A stretch of DNA of 45,505 bases from Azoarcus sp. TTM-91 (GCF_012911025.1 NZ_WUEI01000032.1:1-45505), one strand, 5' to 3'. Shown: positions 25,969-36,012, counted from the first letter of the stretch. Translations and numbers: made by a program. Notes: a model not told the origin generated them from the letters alone.

Positions 25969-26044
25969 GTGGGTGCCTGAAGCGTTGAAAGCGGCGCAGA
26001 ATACGCGCCGCGCTGCATAGCGGCAATCGAGAACACGAGACGAG

Positions 26045-26065
26045 GCGGCAGCCGCTGGCTGCCGC
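26045..26065. repeat. Perfect inverted repeat upstream of the DUF748 gene
   Basis: A 9 bp perfect stem (gcggcagcc / ggctgccgc) with a 3 nt loop lies between divergent genes. There is no T run. It may be a regulatory or REP-like hairpin; function is unknown. Confidence 0.35.
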
Positions 26066-26132
26066 GGGTGGCGGGAGCCGCCGGATGGCAAGCAAGAACA
26101 GAAAAACAGGTAGTCCTGTATGGAGCGTTTTG

Positions 26133-29100
26133 ATGACTGAATCGACCCCCGACCCGATCTCCTCCGCCCGCATGAAGCGGTTCGTGCGCCCGGCGAAGTG
26201 GGGAGTGGGCCTGGTGGCCGCGGTTGCGGTGCTCGGCTTCGGCGTGGTGCCCCCGGTGGCGCGCCACTACGCGGTGCAGATATTGAACGACAAGCTGGGG
26301 CGCGAGGTTTCCATAGAGCGCATCGGCTTCAACCCCTTCACGCTTACGGCCGAGGTGCATGGCGTCAAGGTGATGGAGGCCGGCGGCGGTGGCGAGGCGC
26401 TGGCCATAGAGCTGCTGCGCGCCAACCTGGAGCTGGAATCCCTGCTGCGGGGCGGGCCGGTGCTGCATGAACTGGCGGTGCGCGGGCCGCGGGTGCATCT
26501 GGTGAACGAGGGCGAGGGCCGCAGCAACTGGTCCGACGTCATCGAGCGTCTGGCCACGCCACCGGAAGAGGATGCCGGCGAGACGCGCTTCTCCATTGGC
26601 AACATTAGCATCGACGGCGGCCGGATCGAGATCGACGACAAGACCAAGGGCCTGAAGCACGAGATCAGCGAGCTGAACATCGGCGTGCCCTTCGTCTCCA
26701 ACCTGCCGGTCAAGGTGGATGTCTTCGTCGAGCCCAAGCTCTCGGCCAAGGTCAATGGCGACGACCTGGTGCTCACCGGCCGCAGCAAGCCCTTCAGCGA
26801 GACGCGGGAAACCGTGCTCGACATCGCTCTCAAGGACTTCGAGGTGTCGCGCTGGCTGGCATACCTGCCGTTCGAACCCGGCTTCCTGATCCCCTCCGGC
26901 ACGCTGACGACCAACCTGGAAGTCGGCTTCTCCCAGCCGGCGGACGGCCAGCCCGCGGTGACGCTGAAAGGCCAGGCGCAGCTGAACGGCCTGGTGGTGC
27001 AGGACAAGAAAGGCCAGCCCGCCGTATCCATCGGTGAGCTGGGGGTGGAGTTCGCCGACGTCCAGCCGCTGGCCAACCGCTGGCATTTCTCCCGGCTGCT
27101 ACTGCAGCAACCGGAGATCGACGTGGTACGCCGGGCCGACGGCTCGCTGAATCTGATGGGCCTGCTGCCCAAGACCGACGGCGGAGCCAAGGACACCGGG
27201 CGCAGGTCCGCGGGCAAGGAGGCTCCGGCCGAGGCGACGCCTGCAGCGGATGCTGCTCCGCTCAGCTTCCTGCTGGCGCAGGCGCGCATCCGCGATGGCG
27301 TGGTCCGCTTCACCGATGACGGTTTCAAAAAGCCCTTCGTGGCCCGGCTTGAGGCAATCAATCTGGACCTGCGCGACCTTGCCAACACTGGCGACATGCC
27401 GGCCGACATCCGGCTGGATTACCACACCGACGGTGGCGAGAAGTTCAGCCACCAGGATCAGCTGCGGCTGACGCCGAATGTCGAGCTGGATGGCTCGGTG
27501 CTGATCGAGACCCTGCAGCCGGCGCGCTACGCCGCCTATTTCGCCGAGGCGCTGCCCGGCGGCGAGCTGCGCGACGCCAAGCTGGATGCGGCGCTGCGCT
27601 ATCACCTGAAGCTGGGCGGCAAGGAGCCAGAGATCAAGGTGAACGCGGAAACCGTGGCCTTGCGCGACTTCGTACTGGCACTCAAGGGCAGCAAGGACGC
27701 GGCGATCAAGGTGCCGGCGGTAAAGGTGGCGGATGCCGAGGTGGATGTGTCCGGGCGCAGCGCCAAGGTGGGCGAGCTCGGCATCTCCGGCGCGTCGGTG
27801 TCCGCCGTGCGCCTGGCCGATGGCAGCCTGGACCTCGAACGCCTGATGGGCAAGAGCAGCGGCGGCGCCAGTGGTCCGGCATGGACCGCCAGCATCGGCC
27901 GTTTCAGCCTGACCGGCAGCTCGCTGCGGCTGGAAGACCGCAGCGCCGGCAAGCCGGTGGTGATGGCGGCCGACGGCCTCAGCTTCAAGGCGGAGAACCT
28001 CTCCACCGCCAAAGGCGCGATGGCGAAGATCGATTTCGACAGCCGCATCAACAAGAACGGCACCCTGGGCCTGGAGGGCACCTTCGGCCTGGAGCCGCTG
28101 AAGGCGGATCTCAAGCTCAAGCTCAGCAAGGTGGATCTGCTGCCGCTGCAGCCCTATGTGCTGGAAGAGACCAAGATCGCCATCTCCCGCGGCAATCTCA
28201 CCACCCAGGGTCGGCTGCAACTGGCGACCGCTCGAGGCGGCGAGTTGGAAGGCCGCTTCCAGGGTGACCTGGGCGTGGCCGACTTCGCCTCGGTGGATCG
28301 CCTGAACGCCACCGACTTCGTGCGCTGGCGCGTCCTCAACCTGTCCGCCATTGACGTCCGCCTGGCGCCGTTCTCTCTTGCTATCGGCGATGTGGCACTG
28401 AACGATTTCTACACCCGGCTGATCCTGAACGATCAGGGGCAGCTGAACCTGCGGGAGATCCGTCCGGGCGCCGAGGCGGAGGCGCAGGTCCAGCAAGGGC
28501 CGGTGGCCGCAACCGCGCCGGTAGCCGCCGCGCCCGGCAAGGGCACTGCCAGCGCCGAAGTGCCGCCGCCGGCCGAGGTGCCGCCGATCAAGGTGAACCG
28601 CATCCGCATCCGCGGCGGCAACATCGCCTTCAGCGATCGCTTCGTGCGGCCCAACTACGATGCCAACCTCACCGGCATGAGCGGGGAGCTGACCGGGCTG
28701 TCGTCCGATCCTTCCACCATCGCCAAGCTGGACCTGAACGGCAAGGTGGACAATGCCGCGCCGGTGTCGGTGAAGGGCGAACTGAACCCTTTCCGCCAGG
28801 ACCGCTACCTGGACATCGTGCTGGCGATGAAGGATTTCGAACTCACCGGCATCTCCAGCTACTCCGGCAAATACGTCGGCTACGGCATCCAGAAGGGCAA
28901 GCTGTCCGCCGACCTGAACTACAAGATCGAGGACCGCAAGCTGACGGCGACCAACCGCATCTTCGTCGACCAGCTCACCTTCGGCGACAAGGTCGACAGC
29001 CCGGACGCGCTGAACCTTCCGGTGCAACTGGCGGTATCGCTGCTGAAGAACGGCCGTGGCGAGATCGACCTCAACCTGCCGGTCAGCGGCACCCTGGACG

Positions 29101-29762
29101 ACCCCCAGTTCTCGGTGTTCGGGCTGGTGATGCGGGCGCTGGTCAATCTGGTGGGCAAGGCGGTTACCGCACCGTTCTCGCTCCTGGGGTCGATGTTCGG
29201 CGGCGAGGAACTGTCCTACATCGAGTTCGCGCCGGGCGCGCGCAAGCCGGGCGGTGAAGAGGCGGAGAAGCTGGCCAACCTCGCCAAAGCGCTGAAGGAC
29301 AGGCCGGCACTGCGGCTGGACGTGACCGGCAAGGCCGATCCGGTGGCCGACCTGGACGGCCTGAAGCGCACGCTGATGGAGCGCCAGGTGAAGGCAGAGA
29401 AGCTGAAATCCATGGTCAAGCGCGGGCAGGAGGCGCCCTCGCTGGACGACATCCAGGTGGATGCCAAGGAATATCCGGCGCTGCTGAAGGAAGTCTACGA
29501 CCAGGGCAAATTCGAGAAGCCGCGCAACTTCATCGGCCTCGCCAAGACGCTGCCGGTAGCGGAGATGGAAGCGCTGATCATGGCCAACACCAAGGTGAGC
29601 GACGAGGATTTCCGCGGGCTGGCCCAGACGCGTGCCCAGAACGTCAAGGAATGGCTGCTTGGTGACGGTGGTGTGGCGCCGGAACGGGTCTTCCTGCTGG
29701 CGCCCAAGGTCGAGGCGGCCGACGGCGGCAAGGGCAGGCAGGTACAGTTTTCGCTGCGCTGA
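26133..29762 (+). CDS. Large AsmA-like/DUF748 envelope protein
   Basis: The 1209-residue product has one N-terminal membrane anchor (about residues 20-42) followed by '[35 protein letters not shown]', the typical start of AsmA-like proteins. The rest is a long series of beta-strand repeats ('[27 protein letters not shown]', '[35 protein letters not shown]') fitting DUF748. Near the end is a short OmpA-like stretch ('[11 protein letters not shown] ... [25 protein letters not shown]'). Proteins of this fold are thought to bridge the periplasm and some move lipids, but no specific role is known here. The ATG at 26133 has GGAG 10-11 nt upstream; an in-frame ATG at 26085 is less likely. Confidence 0.85.
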   Translation: MTESTPDPISSARMKRFVRPAKWGVGLVAAVAVLGFGVVPPVARHYAVQILNDKLGREVSIERIGFNPFTLTAEVHGVKVMEAGGGGEALAIELLRANLELESLLRGGPVLHELAVRGPRVHLVNEGEGRSNWSDVIERLATPPEEDAGETRFSIGNISIDGGRIEIDDKTKGLKHEISELNIGVPFVSNLPVKVDVFVEPKLSAKVNGDDLVLTGRSKPFSETRETVLDIALKDFEVSRWLAYLPFEPGFLIPSGTLTTNLEVGFSQPADGQPAVTLKGQAQLNGLVVQDKKGQPAVSIGELGVEFADVQPLANRWHFSRLLLQQPEIDVVRRADGSLNLMGLLPKTDGGAKDTGRRSAGKEAPAEATPAADAAPLSFLLAQARIRDGVVRFTDDGFKKPFVARLEAINLDLRDLANTGDMPADIRLDYHTDGGEKFSHQDQLRLTPNVELDGSVLIETLQPARYAAYFAEALPGGELRDAKLDAALRYHLKLGGKEPEIKVNAETVALRDFVLALKGSKDAAIKVPAVKVADAEVDVSGRSAKVGELGISGASVSAVRLADGSLDLERLMGKSSGGASGPAWTASIGRFSLTGSSLRLEDRSAGKPVVMAADGLSFKAENLSTAKGAMAKIDFDSRINKNGTLGLEGTFGLEPLKADLKLKLSKVDLLPLQPYVLEETKIAISRGNLTTQGRLQLATARGGELEGRFQGDLGVADFASVDRLNATDFVRWRVLNLSAIDVRLAPFSLAIGDVALNDFYTRLILNDQGQLNLREIRPGAEAEAQVQQGPVAATAPVAAAPGKGTASAEVPPPAEVPPIKVNRIRIRGGNIAFSDRFVRPNYDANLTGMSGELTGLSSDPSTIAKLDLNGKVDNAAPVSVKGELNPFRQDRYLDIVLAMKDFELTGISSYSGKYVGYGIQKGKLSADLNYKIEDRKLTATNRIFVDQLTFGDKVDSPDALNLPVQLAVSLLKNGRGEIDLNLPVSGTLDDPQFSVFGLVMRALVNLVGKAVTAPFSLLGSMFGGEELSYIEFAPGARKPGGEEAEKLANLAKALKDRPALRLDVTGKADPVADLDGLKRTLMERQVKAEKLKSMVKRGQEAPSLDDIQVDAKEYPALLKEVYDQGKFEKPRNFIGLAKTLPVAEMEALIMANTKVSDEDFRGLAQTRAQNVKEWLLGDGGVAPERVFLLAPKVEAADGGKGRQVQFSLR

Positions 29763-29805
29763 CCGGGTGGGCCGCACTGCGGCCATTGCCATGGAGGGTA
29801 AGCAG

Positions 29806-30096
29806 ATGAGCGGACGTTTGAGCAGTACCGAGCGGAACGAGGCGTTGGGCGCCTTGCCTGCCTGGCAACTGGATGGCGAGCGGGAGGCGATCCGGCGCAA
29901 GTTCCAGTTTGTGGACTTCAACGCCGCCTTCGCCTTCATGGCCCGGGTGGCGCTGCAGGCGGAGAAGATGGACCACCATCCCGAGTGGTCCAATGTTTAC
30001 AACAAGGTGGAAATCCTGCTCTCCACCCATGACGCCGGCGGGCTCACCGAGAAGGACATCGCGCTGGCGCATTTCATCGATGCGGTAGCCGGCTGA
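29806..30096 (+). CDS. phhB: Pterin-4a-carbinolamine dehydratase
   Basis: The enzyme dehydrates 4a-hydroxytetrahydrobiopterin during pterin recycling, normally for phenylalanine hydroxylase. The 96-residue product has the family pattern '[38 protein letters not shown]' in pieces, including the HHPEW motif, and ends '[17 protein letters not shown]'. I chose the ATG at 29806 because GGAGGG lies about 8 nt upstream; an ATG five codons earlier overlaps that site. No phhA gene is next to it. It is 43 bp after the DUF748 gene and is followed at once by a terminator. Confidence 0.92.
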   Translation: MSGRLSSTERNEALGALPAWQLDGEREAIRRKFQFVDFNAAFAFMARVALQAEKMDHHPEWSNVYNKVEILLSTHDAGGLTEKDIALAHFIDAVAG

Positions 30097-30117
30097 GGGA
30101 AGGACGGGCGTAAAAAG

Positions 30118-30147
30118 AAAAACGGGCGGATATCTCCGTCCGTTTTT
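30118..30147. terminator. Bidirectional rho-independent terminator
   Basis: A 13 bp stem (aaaaacgggcgga / tccgtccgttttt, one G-T wobble) with a TATC loop lies between the converging phhB and metY genes. A-run and T-run flank it, so it can act on both strands. Confidence 0.85.
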
Positions 30148-30166
30148 CTTTATGGGGCTGTCTGGC

Positions 30167-31438
30167 TCAGACCGCGGCGAGCGCCTGTTCCAGGTCGGCG
30201 CGGATGTCGTCGATGTGCTCGATGCCGATGGACAGCCGCACCATGTCTTCGGATACGCCAGCGCGCTTCAGTTCGTCCGGCCCCAACTGGCGGTGGGTGG
30301 TGGAGGCCGGGTGGCAGGCGAGGGATTTTGCGTCGCCGATGTTCACCAGCCGGGTCACCAGCTTCAACGCATCCTGGAAGCGGGCGCCGGCTTCGCGGCC
30401 GCCGCGAACGCCGAAGGAGAGGATGCCGGAGGCGCGGCCTCCCATGTACTTGCGAACCAGGCCGTGGTCGGCGTGGTCCGGCAGGCCGGCGTAATTCACC
30501 CATTCAACCTTCTCCTGCGCCCGCAGGAATTCCGCCACCTTCAGCGTGTTCTCGCAGATGCGGTCCATGCGCAGGGCCAGCGTTTCTATGCCCTGCAGGA
30601 TCAGGAAGGCGTTGAAGGGGCTGAGTGCGGCGCCGGTGTTGCGCAGCGGCACCACCCGGGCGCGGCCGATATAGGCTGCGGCGCCCAGGGCTTCGGTGTA
30701 GGTCACGCCGTGGTAGGACACGTCCGGCTCGTTCAGGCGGCGGAAGCGGGCCTTGTGCTCTGCCCAGGGGAATTTGCCGGAGTCGACGATGGCGCCGCCA
30801 ATGGAATTGCCGTGGCCGCCCAGGTACTTGGTCAGCGAGTGGACGACGATGTCGGCGCCATGCTCGAAGGGGCGGCACAGGTACGGTGTGGGTACGGTGT
30901 TGTCCACGATCAGCGGGATGCCGTGGCGGTGGGCGATCTCGGCCAGGCGCTCGAAGTCGGTGATGTTGCCCAGCGGGTTGCCGACGGATTCGCAGAAGAT
31001 CGCCTTGGTGCGCTCATCGATCAGCTTGCCGAAGGCGGCCGGGTCGCGGTGGTCGGCAAAGCGGACTTCGATGCCCAGTTGGGGGAAAGTATGGGCAAAA
31101 AGATTGTAGGTGCCGCCATAGAGGGTGGCGGCGGAGACGATGTTGTCCCCGGTTTCGGCGATGGTCTGGATGGCGTAGGTGATGGCCGCCATGCCGGAAG
31201 CCACGGCTAGCGAGGCGATGCCGCCCTCCAGCGCCGCGATGCGTTCCTCCAGCACCGCGGTCGTGGGATTCATGATCCGGGTGTAGATGTTGCCGGCCAC
31301 CTTTAGGTCGAAAAGATCTGCGCCATGCTGGGTGTCATCGAAGGCGTAGGAGGTGGTCTGGTAGATGGGAACGGCTACCGCTTTGGTGGTGGGATCAGGG
31401 CTGTAACCGCCATGCACGGCGAGGGTTTCGAGTTTCAT
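30167..31438 (-). CDS. metY: O-acetylhomoserine sulfhydrylase (MetY)
   Basis: This PLP enzyme makes homocysteine from O-acetylhomoserine and sulfide in methionine synthesis. The 423-residue product has the Cys/Met-metabolism PLP fold: 'LAVHGGYSPDPTTKAVAVPIYQTTSYAF', 'YTRIMNPTTAVLEERIAALEGG', 'TLYGGTYNLFAHTFPQLGIEVRF', and the PLP-binding Lys204 in HSLTKYLGGHG. The C-terminal 'SLACHPASTTHRQL' is typical of the OAH sulfhydrylase branch. GGAG lies about 7 nt before the ATG. A methionine gamma-lyase or cystathionine gamma-synthase is less likely from the pattern and length. Confidence 0.92.
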   Translation of the reverse strand: MKLETLAVHGGYSPDPTTKAVAVPIYQTTSYAFDDTQHGADLFDLKVAGNIYTRIMNPTTAVLEERIAALEGGIASLAVASGMAAITYAIQTIAETGDNIVSAATLYGGTYNLFAHTFPQLGIEVRFADHRDPAAFGKLIDERTKAIFCESVGNPLGNITDFERLAEIAHRHGIPLIVDNTVPTPYLCRPFEHGADIVVHSLTKYLGGHGNSIGGAIVDSGKFPWAEHKARFRRLNEPDVSYHGVTYTEALGAAAYIGRARVVPLRNTGAALSPFNAFLILQGIETLALRMDRICENTLKVAEFLRAQEKVEWVNYAGLPDHADHGLVRKYMGGRASGILSFGVRGGREAGARFQDALKLVTRLVNIGDAKSLACHPASTTHRQLGPDELKRAGVSEDMVRLSIGIEHIDDIRADLEQALAAV

Positions 31439-31665
31439 GGTGTCTCCTCTAAGTGGAATGAGGCCGGAGTATAGCCAGACGCAGTTCGATTAAGAAATCA
31501 ACAAAACTGCGTAAGGTGGTGCCGGGAAGTGATTGAAAGAATATGTATTTTTTTGTGCGCTGCAGATTGCCGCTTTTCTTCAAGTGGGGATAATGACGCC
31601 TTCCACACCCTTCGCCGGCCTGCTCTGGCGAAGATGACGTAGCAATATAAGAAGGAGGGCTCGGG
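31439..31665. promoter_or_regulatory. AT-rich divergent region between metY and a small unknown gene
   Basis: Bases about 31485-31650 are markedly AT-rich for this genome, with a run of T at about 31547. On the minus strand TATACT (31468-31473) could be the metY -10, about 30 bp before its ATG, with a poor -35 (TTCTTA) at 17 bp spacing. For the plus-strand gene the strong site AAGGAGG lies at 31652-31658. No riboswitch fold was recognised. Confidence 0.4.
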
Positions 31666-32016
31666 ATGGAGTCTGTCGAGCGTGTTTCTACTTGGCTTGA
31701 ATTTGCATTTGCGCCGCTGCGGCAGCAGGCGCGAGTGAGGTTGCACCCGGTGAGCGGCCAGCGCAATGGCTGCTTCGCGCTGTCGCTGGACAGCCGCTGG
31801 CTGCATGCCGGTGACGGCCGGCTGACGCTATTCGAGGGGTTGGGGGCCGCACTGCATTTCCTGAAGGTCACCCGGGTGAAGGATTTCGAGCCGGGAGAGC
31901 CCTTGCCGGATTCCCTGTGCCGGGAAAACAGCCAGTACTGCCTGTGCGTGGATCGCCAGAAGGGATTGAAGAACTGCACGCGCAATTGCCCGGCGGCGGG
32001 CAGGCTGGATTCCTGA
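31666..32016 (+). CDS. Unknown small protein with C-terminal cysteine cluster
   Basis: I do not recognise this 116-residue protein. It has no signal peptide or membrane helix. The middle looks like a small beta-rich domain ('RVRLHPVSGQRNGCFALSLDSRWLHAGDGRLTLFEGLGAALHFLKVTRV'). The C-terminus has five cysteines in a short stretch (C..SQYCLCVD..KNC..NC), which could bind a metal or form disulfides. A strong ribosome site (AAGGAGG, 7 nt spacing), a separate AT-rich promoter region and a perfect terminator after the stop argue that it is a real single-gene unit. Confidence 0.75.
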   Translation: MESVERVSTWLEFAFAPLRQQARVRLHPVSGQRNGCFALSLDSRWLHAGDGRLTLFEGLGAALHFLKVTRVKDFEPGEPLPDSLCRENSQYCLCVDRQKGLKNCTRNCPAAGRLDS

Positions 32017-32031
32017 ACATCCGCTGCGGAT

Positions 32032-32082
32032 CCCAAAAACAAGGCGGCGCCACCTTCCGGTGAGCGCCGCCTTGTTTTTGGG
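32032..32082. terminator. Perfect 19 bp bidirectional terminator
   Basis: The arms cccaaaaacaaggcggcgc (32032-32050) and its exact complement (32064-32082) enclose a 13 nt loop that itself can pair (cacc/ggtg). The AAAAA and TTTTT blocks in the arms allow termination on both strands. It lies between the converging unknown gene and the GGDEF-EAL gene. Confidence 0.9.
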
Positions 32083-32105
32083 CGGCCGGCAGCCGCCTGC
32101 GATGA

Positions 32106-34667
32106 CTAGCCGGCGGCCTCCGGTTGCATGCGCTGGCCGAGGATTTCCCGGTCGGGCCGGCCGACGTGGTAACCCTGCGCGTAGTCGATGCCGAAGTCCT
32201 TCAGCAGCGCCAGCACCTCGGCCGACTCGACGAACTCCGCCACCACCTCGATCTTCAACGCCCGCGCCAGTTCGGTGATGCTCTGGACGAAGATGCGGTC
32301 GCGCTCGCTGTGGATCATGTTGGCGATGAAGTCGCCCTCGATCTTCAGGAAGTCGAACGGAAAGCGACGCAGGTAGTGGAAGGAGGAGAAGCCGGAACCG
32401 AAGTCGTCGATGGCGAGGCGGAAGCCCTCGGAGCGCAGATCCACGATGAAGCGCTCCAGCAGCGACAGGTTCTTCACCGTGTCGCGCTCGGTGATCTCGA
32501 ACACGATGCGTTCCGGTGCGATGCCGGAATTGCGCACCACGGTGCGCAGCGTGCGGGCGAACTCGGCCAGCACCAGGGCGCGCGGCGAGAGGTTGAAGAA
32601 GATGTAGCCGCTGTAGTCGCTCTGCCGCACCTTCTCCAGCGCGGCTTCGATGACGATGGCGTCCAGCCGGTGGATCACGCCTATCTTCTCGGCGATCTCG
32701 ATGAACTGGTCCGCCCGCATCAACTGGCCGCCGACTTCCAGCCGCGACAGCACCTCCACCGCGGCAATGGCGCCGGACTGCACAGCCATGATGGGCTGGA
32801 AGAAAGGAATCACCCTGCGCTCGTTCACCGCCGCCAGCACCGCCATGCTCATCTCGGAGACGTCGCGGAACACCGCCATAACGTCCTCGGTGGTTGGCAG
32901 CACCACCCGCTCCTTACCCTCGTTCTTGGCGCGGTACATCATGTTGTCGGCGAACAGGAAGAGATCCTTGGCCGAAGTCGCATGGTCGGGGAACACGGCC
33001 AGGCCGATGGAAACGGTGGCGCGTATCGCATCGCCGTTGGGGGCGTCCACCGTCAGCTGGCGGGTGGTTTCCAGCACCCGGCGCGCCAGGGTGTATCCCT
33101 GTTCGAGCTGGGTCTCCGGCAGGATGACGACGAACTCGTCGCCACCGTAGCGCGCCAGCACGTCGCCGCTGCGCAGGGCGTCGCGGATGGCGGTGGCGAA
33201 CTGCTGCAGGTAGTGGTCGCCGGTGGCGTGGCCGTAGTGGTCGTTGATCAGCTTGAAGTTGTCGAGGTCGATCACCAGCAGGGTGGCGGCGCTGTCGTGC
33301 CGGCGGCAGCGGTCCACCTCGTAGCCCAGCAACTCCCAGAACACCCGCTGGTTGTAGAGGTCAGTCAGGGGGTCCCGGGTGGCGTAGTACTCCAGGTCAC
33401 GGGTGTACTTGTGGATGGCCTTGATGGAGCCGACCACGTTGAGCAGGGTGGAGAGGATGGAGTCGATCACCAGGTTGTGCGTCTGCTCCAGCATGGCGCC
33501 GGAATGCACGCCGATGCCGACGATGCTGCCGATCTTCGGACGATCGACGAAGAAGGATTTCACCCTCAGCGTGAGGTCGCGGCTGTCTATGGTGGGCGCG
33601 TTGTCGGCGGCGTCGGGGTAGTGGTGATGGATGTTCAGCGTGGCCGGTTCACTGAAGCGGGTGTCGGCACGCAGGGTTTCGTGCACCGTCTGCTCGATGT
33701 GCTGGCGGATGGCCTCGTCGGGCAGGGCATGCCAGAAGATCTCGATGTCGAACAGCTCGTCGTCGATCTGGAACACCGAGAACAGCACCCGGGCGTCGAC
33801 GATGGCGTTGATCTCCTGCAGCAGCTTGCCGACGTAGGCGCGCCAGTCGCGTATCACCTCCGAGGTGATGACGAATTTCTCCAGCAGGCCGATCTCGAAC
33901 AGCAGGATGTCCTTGTCCACCGCGATGGTGCGCAGGCGGGCGGCGAGGCCGGCGATGGCGTCGTGCATGCGCTCGATCTCGGTAAAGCTGTCCGGCCGGG
34001 CACGCGGCACCAGATGGCGCAGATCGGCCACCTTGTTGATGGACTCCAGGCTGCGCTCGACCTCGCTGACGCTGCCGGCGATCCTGCGGCTGACCCACCA
34101 CACCGCCGCGCCCGCCAGCAGCAAGCCGAACAGCAGGCTGGGCACCGCGGTGGTATAGAAGCCGAAGCGCACGTCCTGCAGCACCTTGGCGTAGGGCTGG
34201 GTCACCTCGATAGCGCCGAGCACGTCGCCGCTGCGGACATTGTCGTGGCAGGCGAGGCAGCGGGATTCCGCCTTCAGCGCGTGTACGCTGCGGAACTCGC
34301 CTTCCTCCAGCTTATCGGTGGACTCGCCGTATTCCAGGGCGCGCCGCACAAGCTGGCCGGGCGCGGGTTGGGCGATGTTGCCGTAGCGTGCTTCCACTGC
34401 AGGCCCACGGAAGATGGCGACCCGCAGGCCATTCCTGCCGTCGCCATGCACGCCGGCAAGGAACTCCTCCGCCTGGGCGCGGCTCCAGCCTTGGCTCATG
34501 ACGACGTACATGGCGGCGAAACTGAGGCGGGCAGCCTCGTTCGCCTGGCTGCGGGCGTGGGTGCTGAACGCGGAATCGAAGGCCTGGCCTATCGCCAACC
34601 AGCTGCCGCCAAGGAAAATGATGCCGACGGCGGCGGAGGTGGCAAGGATGAAGCCTCTGAGATTCAT
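32106..34667 (-). CDS. Membrane GGDEF-EAL protein with periplasmic c-type haem motif
   Basis: The 853-residue product is a predicted cyclic-di-GMP enzyme. Order: membrane helix (about 5-25), periplasmic DUF3365/Tll0287-like sensor with one CLACH haem motif (137-141), second helix (about 171-193), HAMP (about 193-245), a GAF-like region (about 255-420), GGDEF (about 428-590) and EAL (about 610-850). GGDEF is intact (508-512) with a product-inhibition site RSGD (499-502). EAL reads EVL (638-640), but Asn692, Glu724, Asp754-Asp755, Lys775, Glu811 and Gln831 are present, so both activities are possible. I chose the ATG at 34667 (MNLRGFIL), which leads straight into the first helix; the longer frame from 34724 adds 19 residues. 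Confidence 0.9.
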   Translation of the reverse strand: MNLRGFILATSAAVGIIFLGGSWLAIGQAFDSAFSTHARSQANEAARLSFAAMYVVMSQGWSRAQAEEFLAGVHGDGRNGLRVAIFRGPAVEARYGNIAQPAPGQLVRRALEYGESTDKLEEGEFRSVHALKAESRCLACHDNVRSGDVLGAIEVTQPYAKVLQDVRFGFYTTAVPSLLFGLLLAGAAVWWVSRRIAGSVSEVERSLESINKVADLRHLVPRARPDSFTEIERMHDAIAGLAARLRTIAVDKDILLFEIGLLEKFVITSEVIRDWRAYVGKLLQEINAIVDARVLFSVFQIDDELFDIEIFWHALPDEAIRQHIEQTVHETLRADTRFSEPATLNIHHHYPDAADNAPTIDSRDLTLRVKSFFVDRPKIGSIVGIGVHSGAMLEQTHNLVIDSILSTLLNVVGSIKAIHKYTRDLEYYATRDPLTDLYNQRVFWELLGYEVDRCRRHDSAATLLVIDLDNFKLINDHYGHATGDHYLQQFATAIRDALRSGDVLARYGGDEFVVILPETQLEQGYTLARRVLETTRQLTVDAPNGDAIRATVSIGLAVFPDHATSAKDLFLFADNMMYRAKNEGKERVVLPTTEDVMAVFRDVSEMSMAVLAAVNERRVIPFFQPIMAVQSGAIAAVEVLSRLEVGGQLMRADQFIEIAEKIGVIHRLDAIVIEAALEKVRQSDYSGYIFFNLSPRALVLAEFARTLRTVVRNSGIAPERIVFEITERDTVKNLSLLERFIVDLRSEGFRLAIDDFGSGFSSFHYLRRFPFDFLKIEGDFIANMIHSERDRIFVQSITELARALKIEVVAEFVESAEVLALLKDFGIDYAQGYHVGRPDREILGQRMQPEAAG

Positions 34668-34908
34668 GCGCGCTATTCCGGTTTGAGTAGGCCGGAAGAC
34701 TAGCGAGGGGGAGATGGTTCGCATTTGCGAAATATCAAAACCATGCCGTCCTGAAAAGGCGCAACGCGTGCATTGCTGCTGGGCAAGGTAGCGCCGGTTT
34801 TCGGCCTTATGGTATTACCCCATCCCTGGTTGCGCCCGATCCATGCCGTCAGGCTAAAGGGGTGTCGGGCTGGATAGATCCAAGGCAAGGAATCACAGGA
34901 GAGCTGAC
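34668..34908. other. Leader region of the AlgP-like gene
   Basis: No gene is evident in these 241 bp between divergent genes. A clear ribosome site AGGAG precedes the ATG at 34909. No confident promoter elements were found. Confidence 0.4.
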
Positions 34909-36012
34909 ATGGCAGCGGAGAACGGCAAGGCGGCGGAGCAGGCCGCAGGACAGGACAAGCAGGCGGGCACCGCGACCGCGAAGAAGCGGCCGGCCAACTC
35001 CACGCCCGCAGCGAAGGCTGGCGCGGCGGGCAAGCCACCCGCAGCGAAGGCGAAGATGGCGACAAAGGCCGTGGCGAAGACGCCAGCGTCAAAGGCGGTG
35101 AGTGCAGCAAAGGCGGCTGATGCCGCGCCCCGGCAGGCAACGCCACCGGCTGCGGCTCAGCCCTCCGCGGCAGCGGCGCCAAAGCCTGCGGGTACGACGC
35201 CGGCAGTCGCGGCCAAGCCGGCCAACGCCCGCCCGGCGCAGTCCGCCGCAAGCAAGCCTGCGGCGAATGGACGTGGTTCAGCAAAGCCGGCAGCCTCACC
35301 AGAAGCTGTGGGCAAGCCTGCTCCCAAACCCCGCTCCAAGCCCAACGCCAGGGCTTCAGTCACTCCCGCGTCCGGCGCCGCCGCCAAGCCGGCTTCCGCT
35401 GCGGCGCAGGCGTCTGCCAACGGCGCGGCGGGCAAGCCGGCGGCTAAGCGCGCGGCCCCAGCCGCGCCTGCGCCCAGAGCCAGGACGGCGGCTGAGGCTG
35501 CGCCGGCGTCGGCCAAGGTTGCTGGCGGCAACGGCGCCAAGCCGGCCGCGGCCAATACCCGCGTACCCAAGGCCGAGACCGCCAAGAAGCCTGTCGCTGT
35601 CGCCGGCACGGCCAGGAAAGCGCCCGCGTCCGCCGGCGCATCCGTCAAGAGCGGCAAAGCGGTCAAGGCTGCGGCGGCCCCCCGGAAAGTTGCCGATCCG
35701 CAACCGGCCGCTGCGGTCAAGGCGCAGGCCAAGGGGGAAGGTGCGGCGACGAAGGCCAAGCCGGCTGACAAGGCCAAGGCCGGCAAGGCGGGCAAGCGGG
35801 AGAAAGTGGTGCGGGATTCCTTCTCCTTGCCCAAGCATGAGCATGCGCAACTCAAGCAGTTGCGGGCCGATCTGCTGAAGGCCGGCCGCGAGAGCACCAA
35901 GTCCGAATTGCTGCGCGCTGGCCTGAGCCTGCTGGCGACGCGCGGGAAGGGCGAACTGCTGGCGCTGCTGAATGCGCTGCCGGTGGTGCCCAAGGGCAAG
36001 AGCAAGAAGTAG
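34909..36012 (+). CDS. AlgP/histone H1-like protein with C-terminal KSELLRAG domain
   Basis: The 367-residue product is very rich in Ala, Lys and Pro for its first 290 residues, in loose repeats such as 'KPAA', 'AAKPA' and 'AKAGKAGKREK', like bacterial histone-H1-like proteins (AlgP). It is expected to bind DNA non-specifically by charge. The last 70 residues are a distinct folded domain: 'VRDSFSLPKHEHAQLKQLRADL', then 'RESTKSELLRAGLSLLATRG' and 'LLALLNALPVV'. This resembles a ribbon-helix-helix-like unit I associate with betaproteobacteria. AGGAG lies 7-8 nt before the ATG. A terminator follows. The long minus-strand frame opposite it only mirrors the low-complexity composition. Confidence 0.85.
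   Translation: MAAENGKAAEQAAGQDKQAGTATAKKRPANSTPAAKAGAAGKPPAAKAKMATKAVAKTPASKAVSAAKAADAAPRQATPPAAAQPSAAAAPKPAGTTPAVAAKPANARPAQSAASKPAANGRGSAKPAASPEAVGKPAPKPRSKPNARASVTPASGAAAKPASAAAQASANGAAGKPAAKRAAPAAPAPRARTAAEAAPASAKVAGGNGAKPAAANTRVPKAETAKKPVAVAGTARKAPASAGASVKSGKAVKAAAAPRKVADPQPAAAVKAQAKGEGAATKAKPADKAKAGKAGKREKVVRDSFSLPKHEHAQLKQLRADLLKAGRESTKSELLRAGLSLLATRGKGELLALLNALPVVPKGKSKK

Noticed and set aside
27099..29993. 964-codon minus-strand frame
   Set aside because: Antisense to the DUF748 gene and phhB; composition is rich in His, Gln, Ala and Arg as expected for a shadow.
32124..34703. 859-codon plus-strand frame
   Set aside because: Antisense to the GGDEF-EAL gene, which has full catalytic motifs and its own terminator.
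34909..35800. Repetitive DNA as a possible tandem repeat or CRISPR-like array
   Set aside because: Repeats are irregular and follow codon periodicity of an Ala/Lys/Pro-rich protein; there is no fixed repeat-spacer structure.
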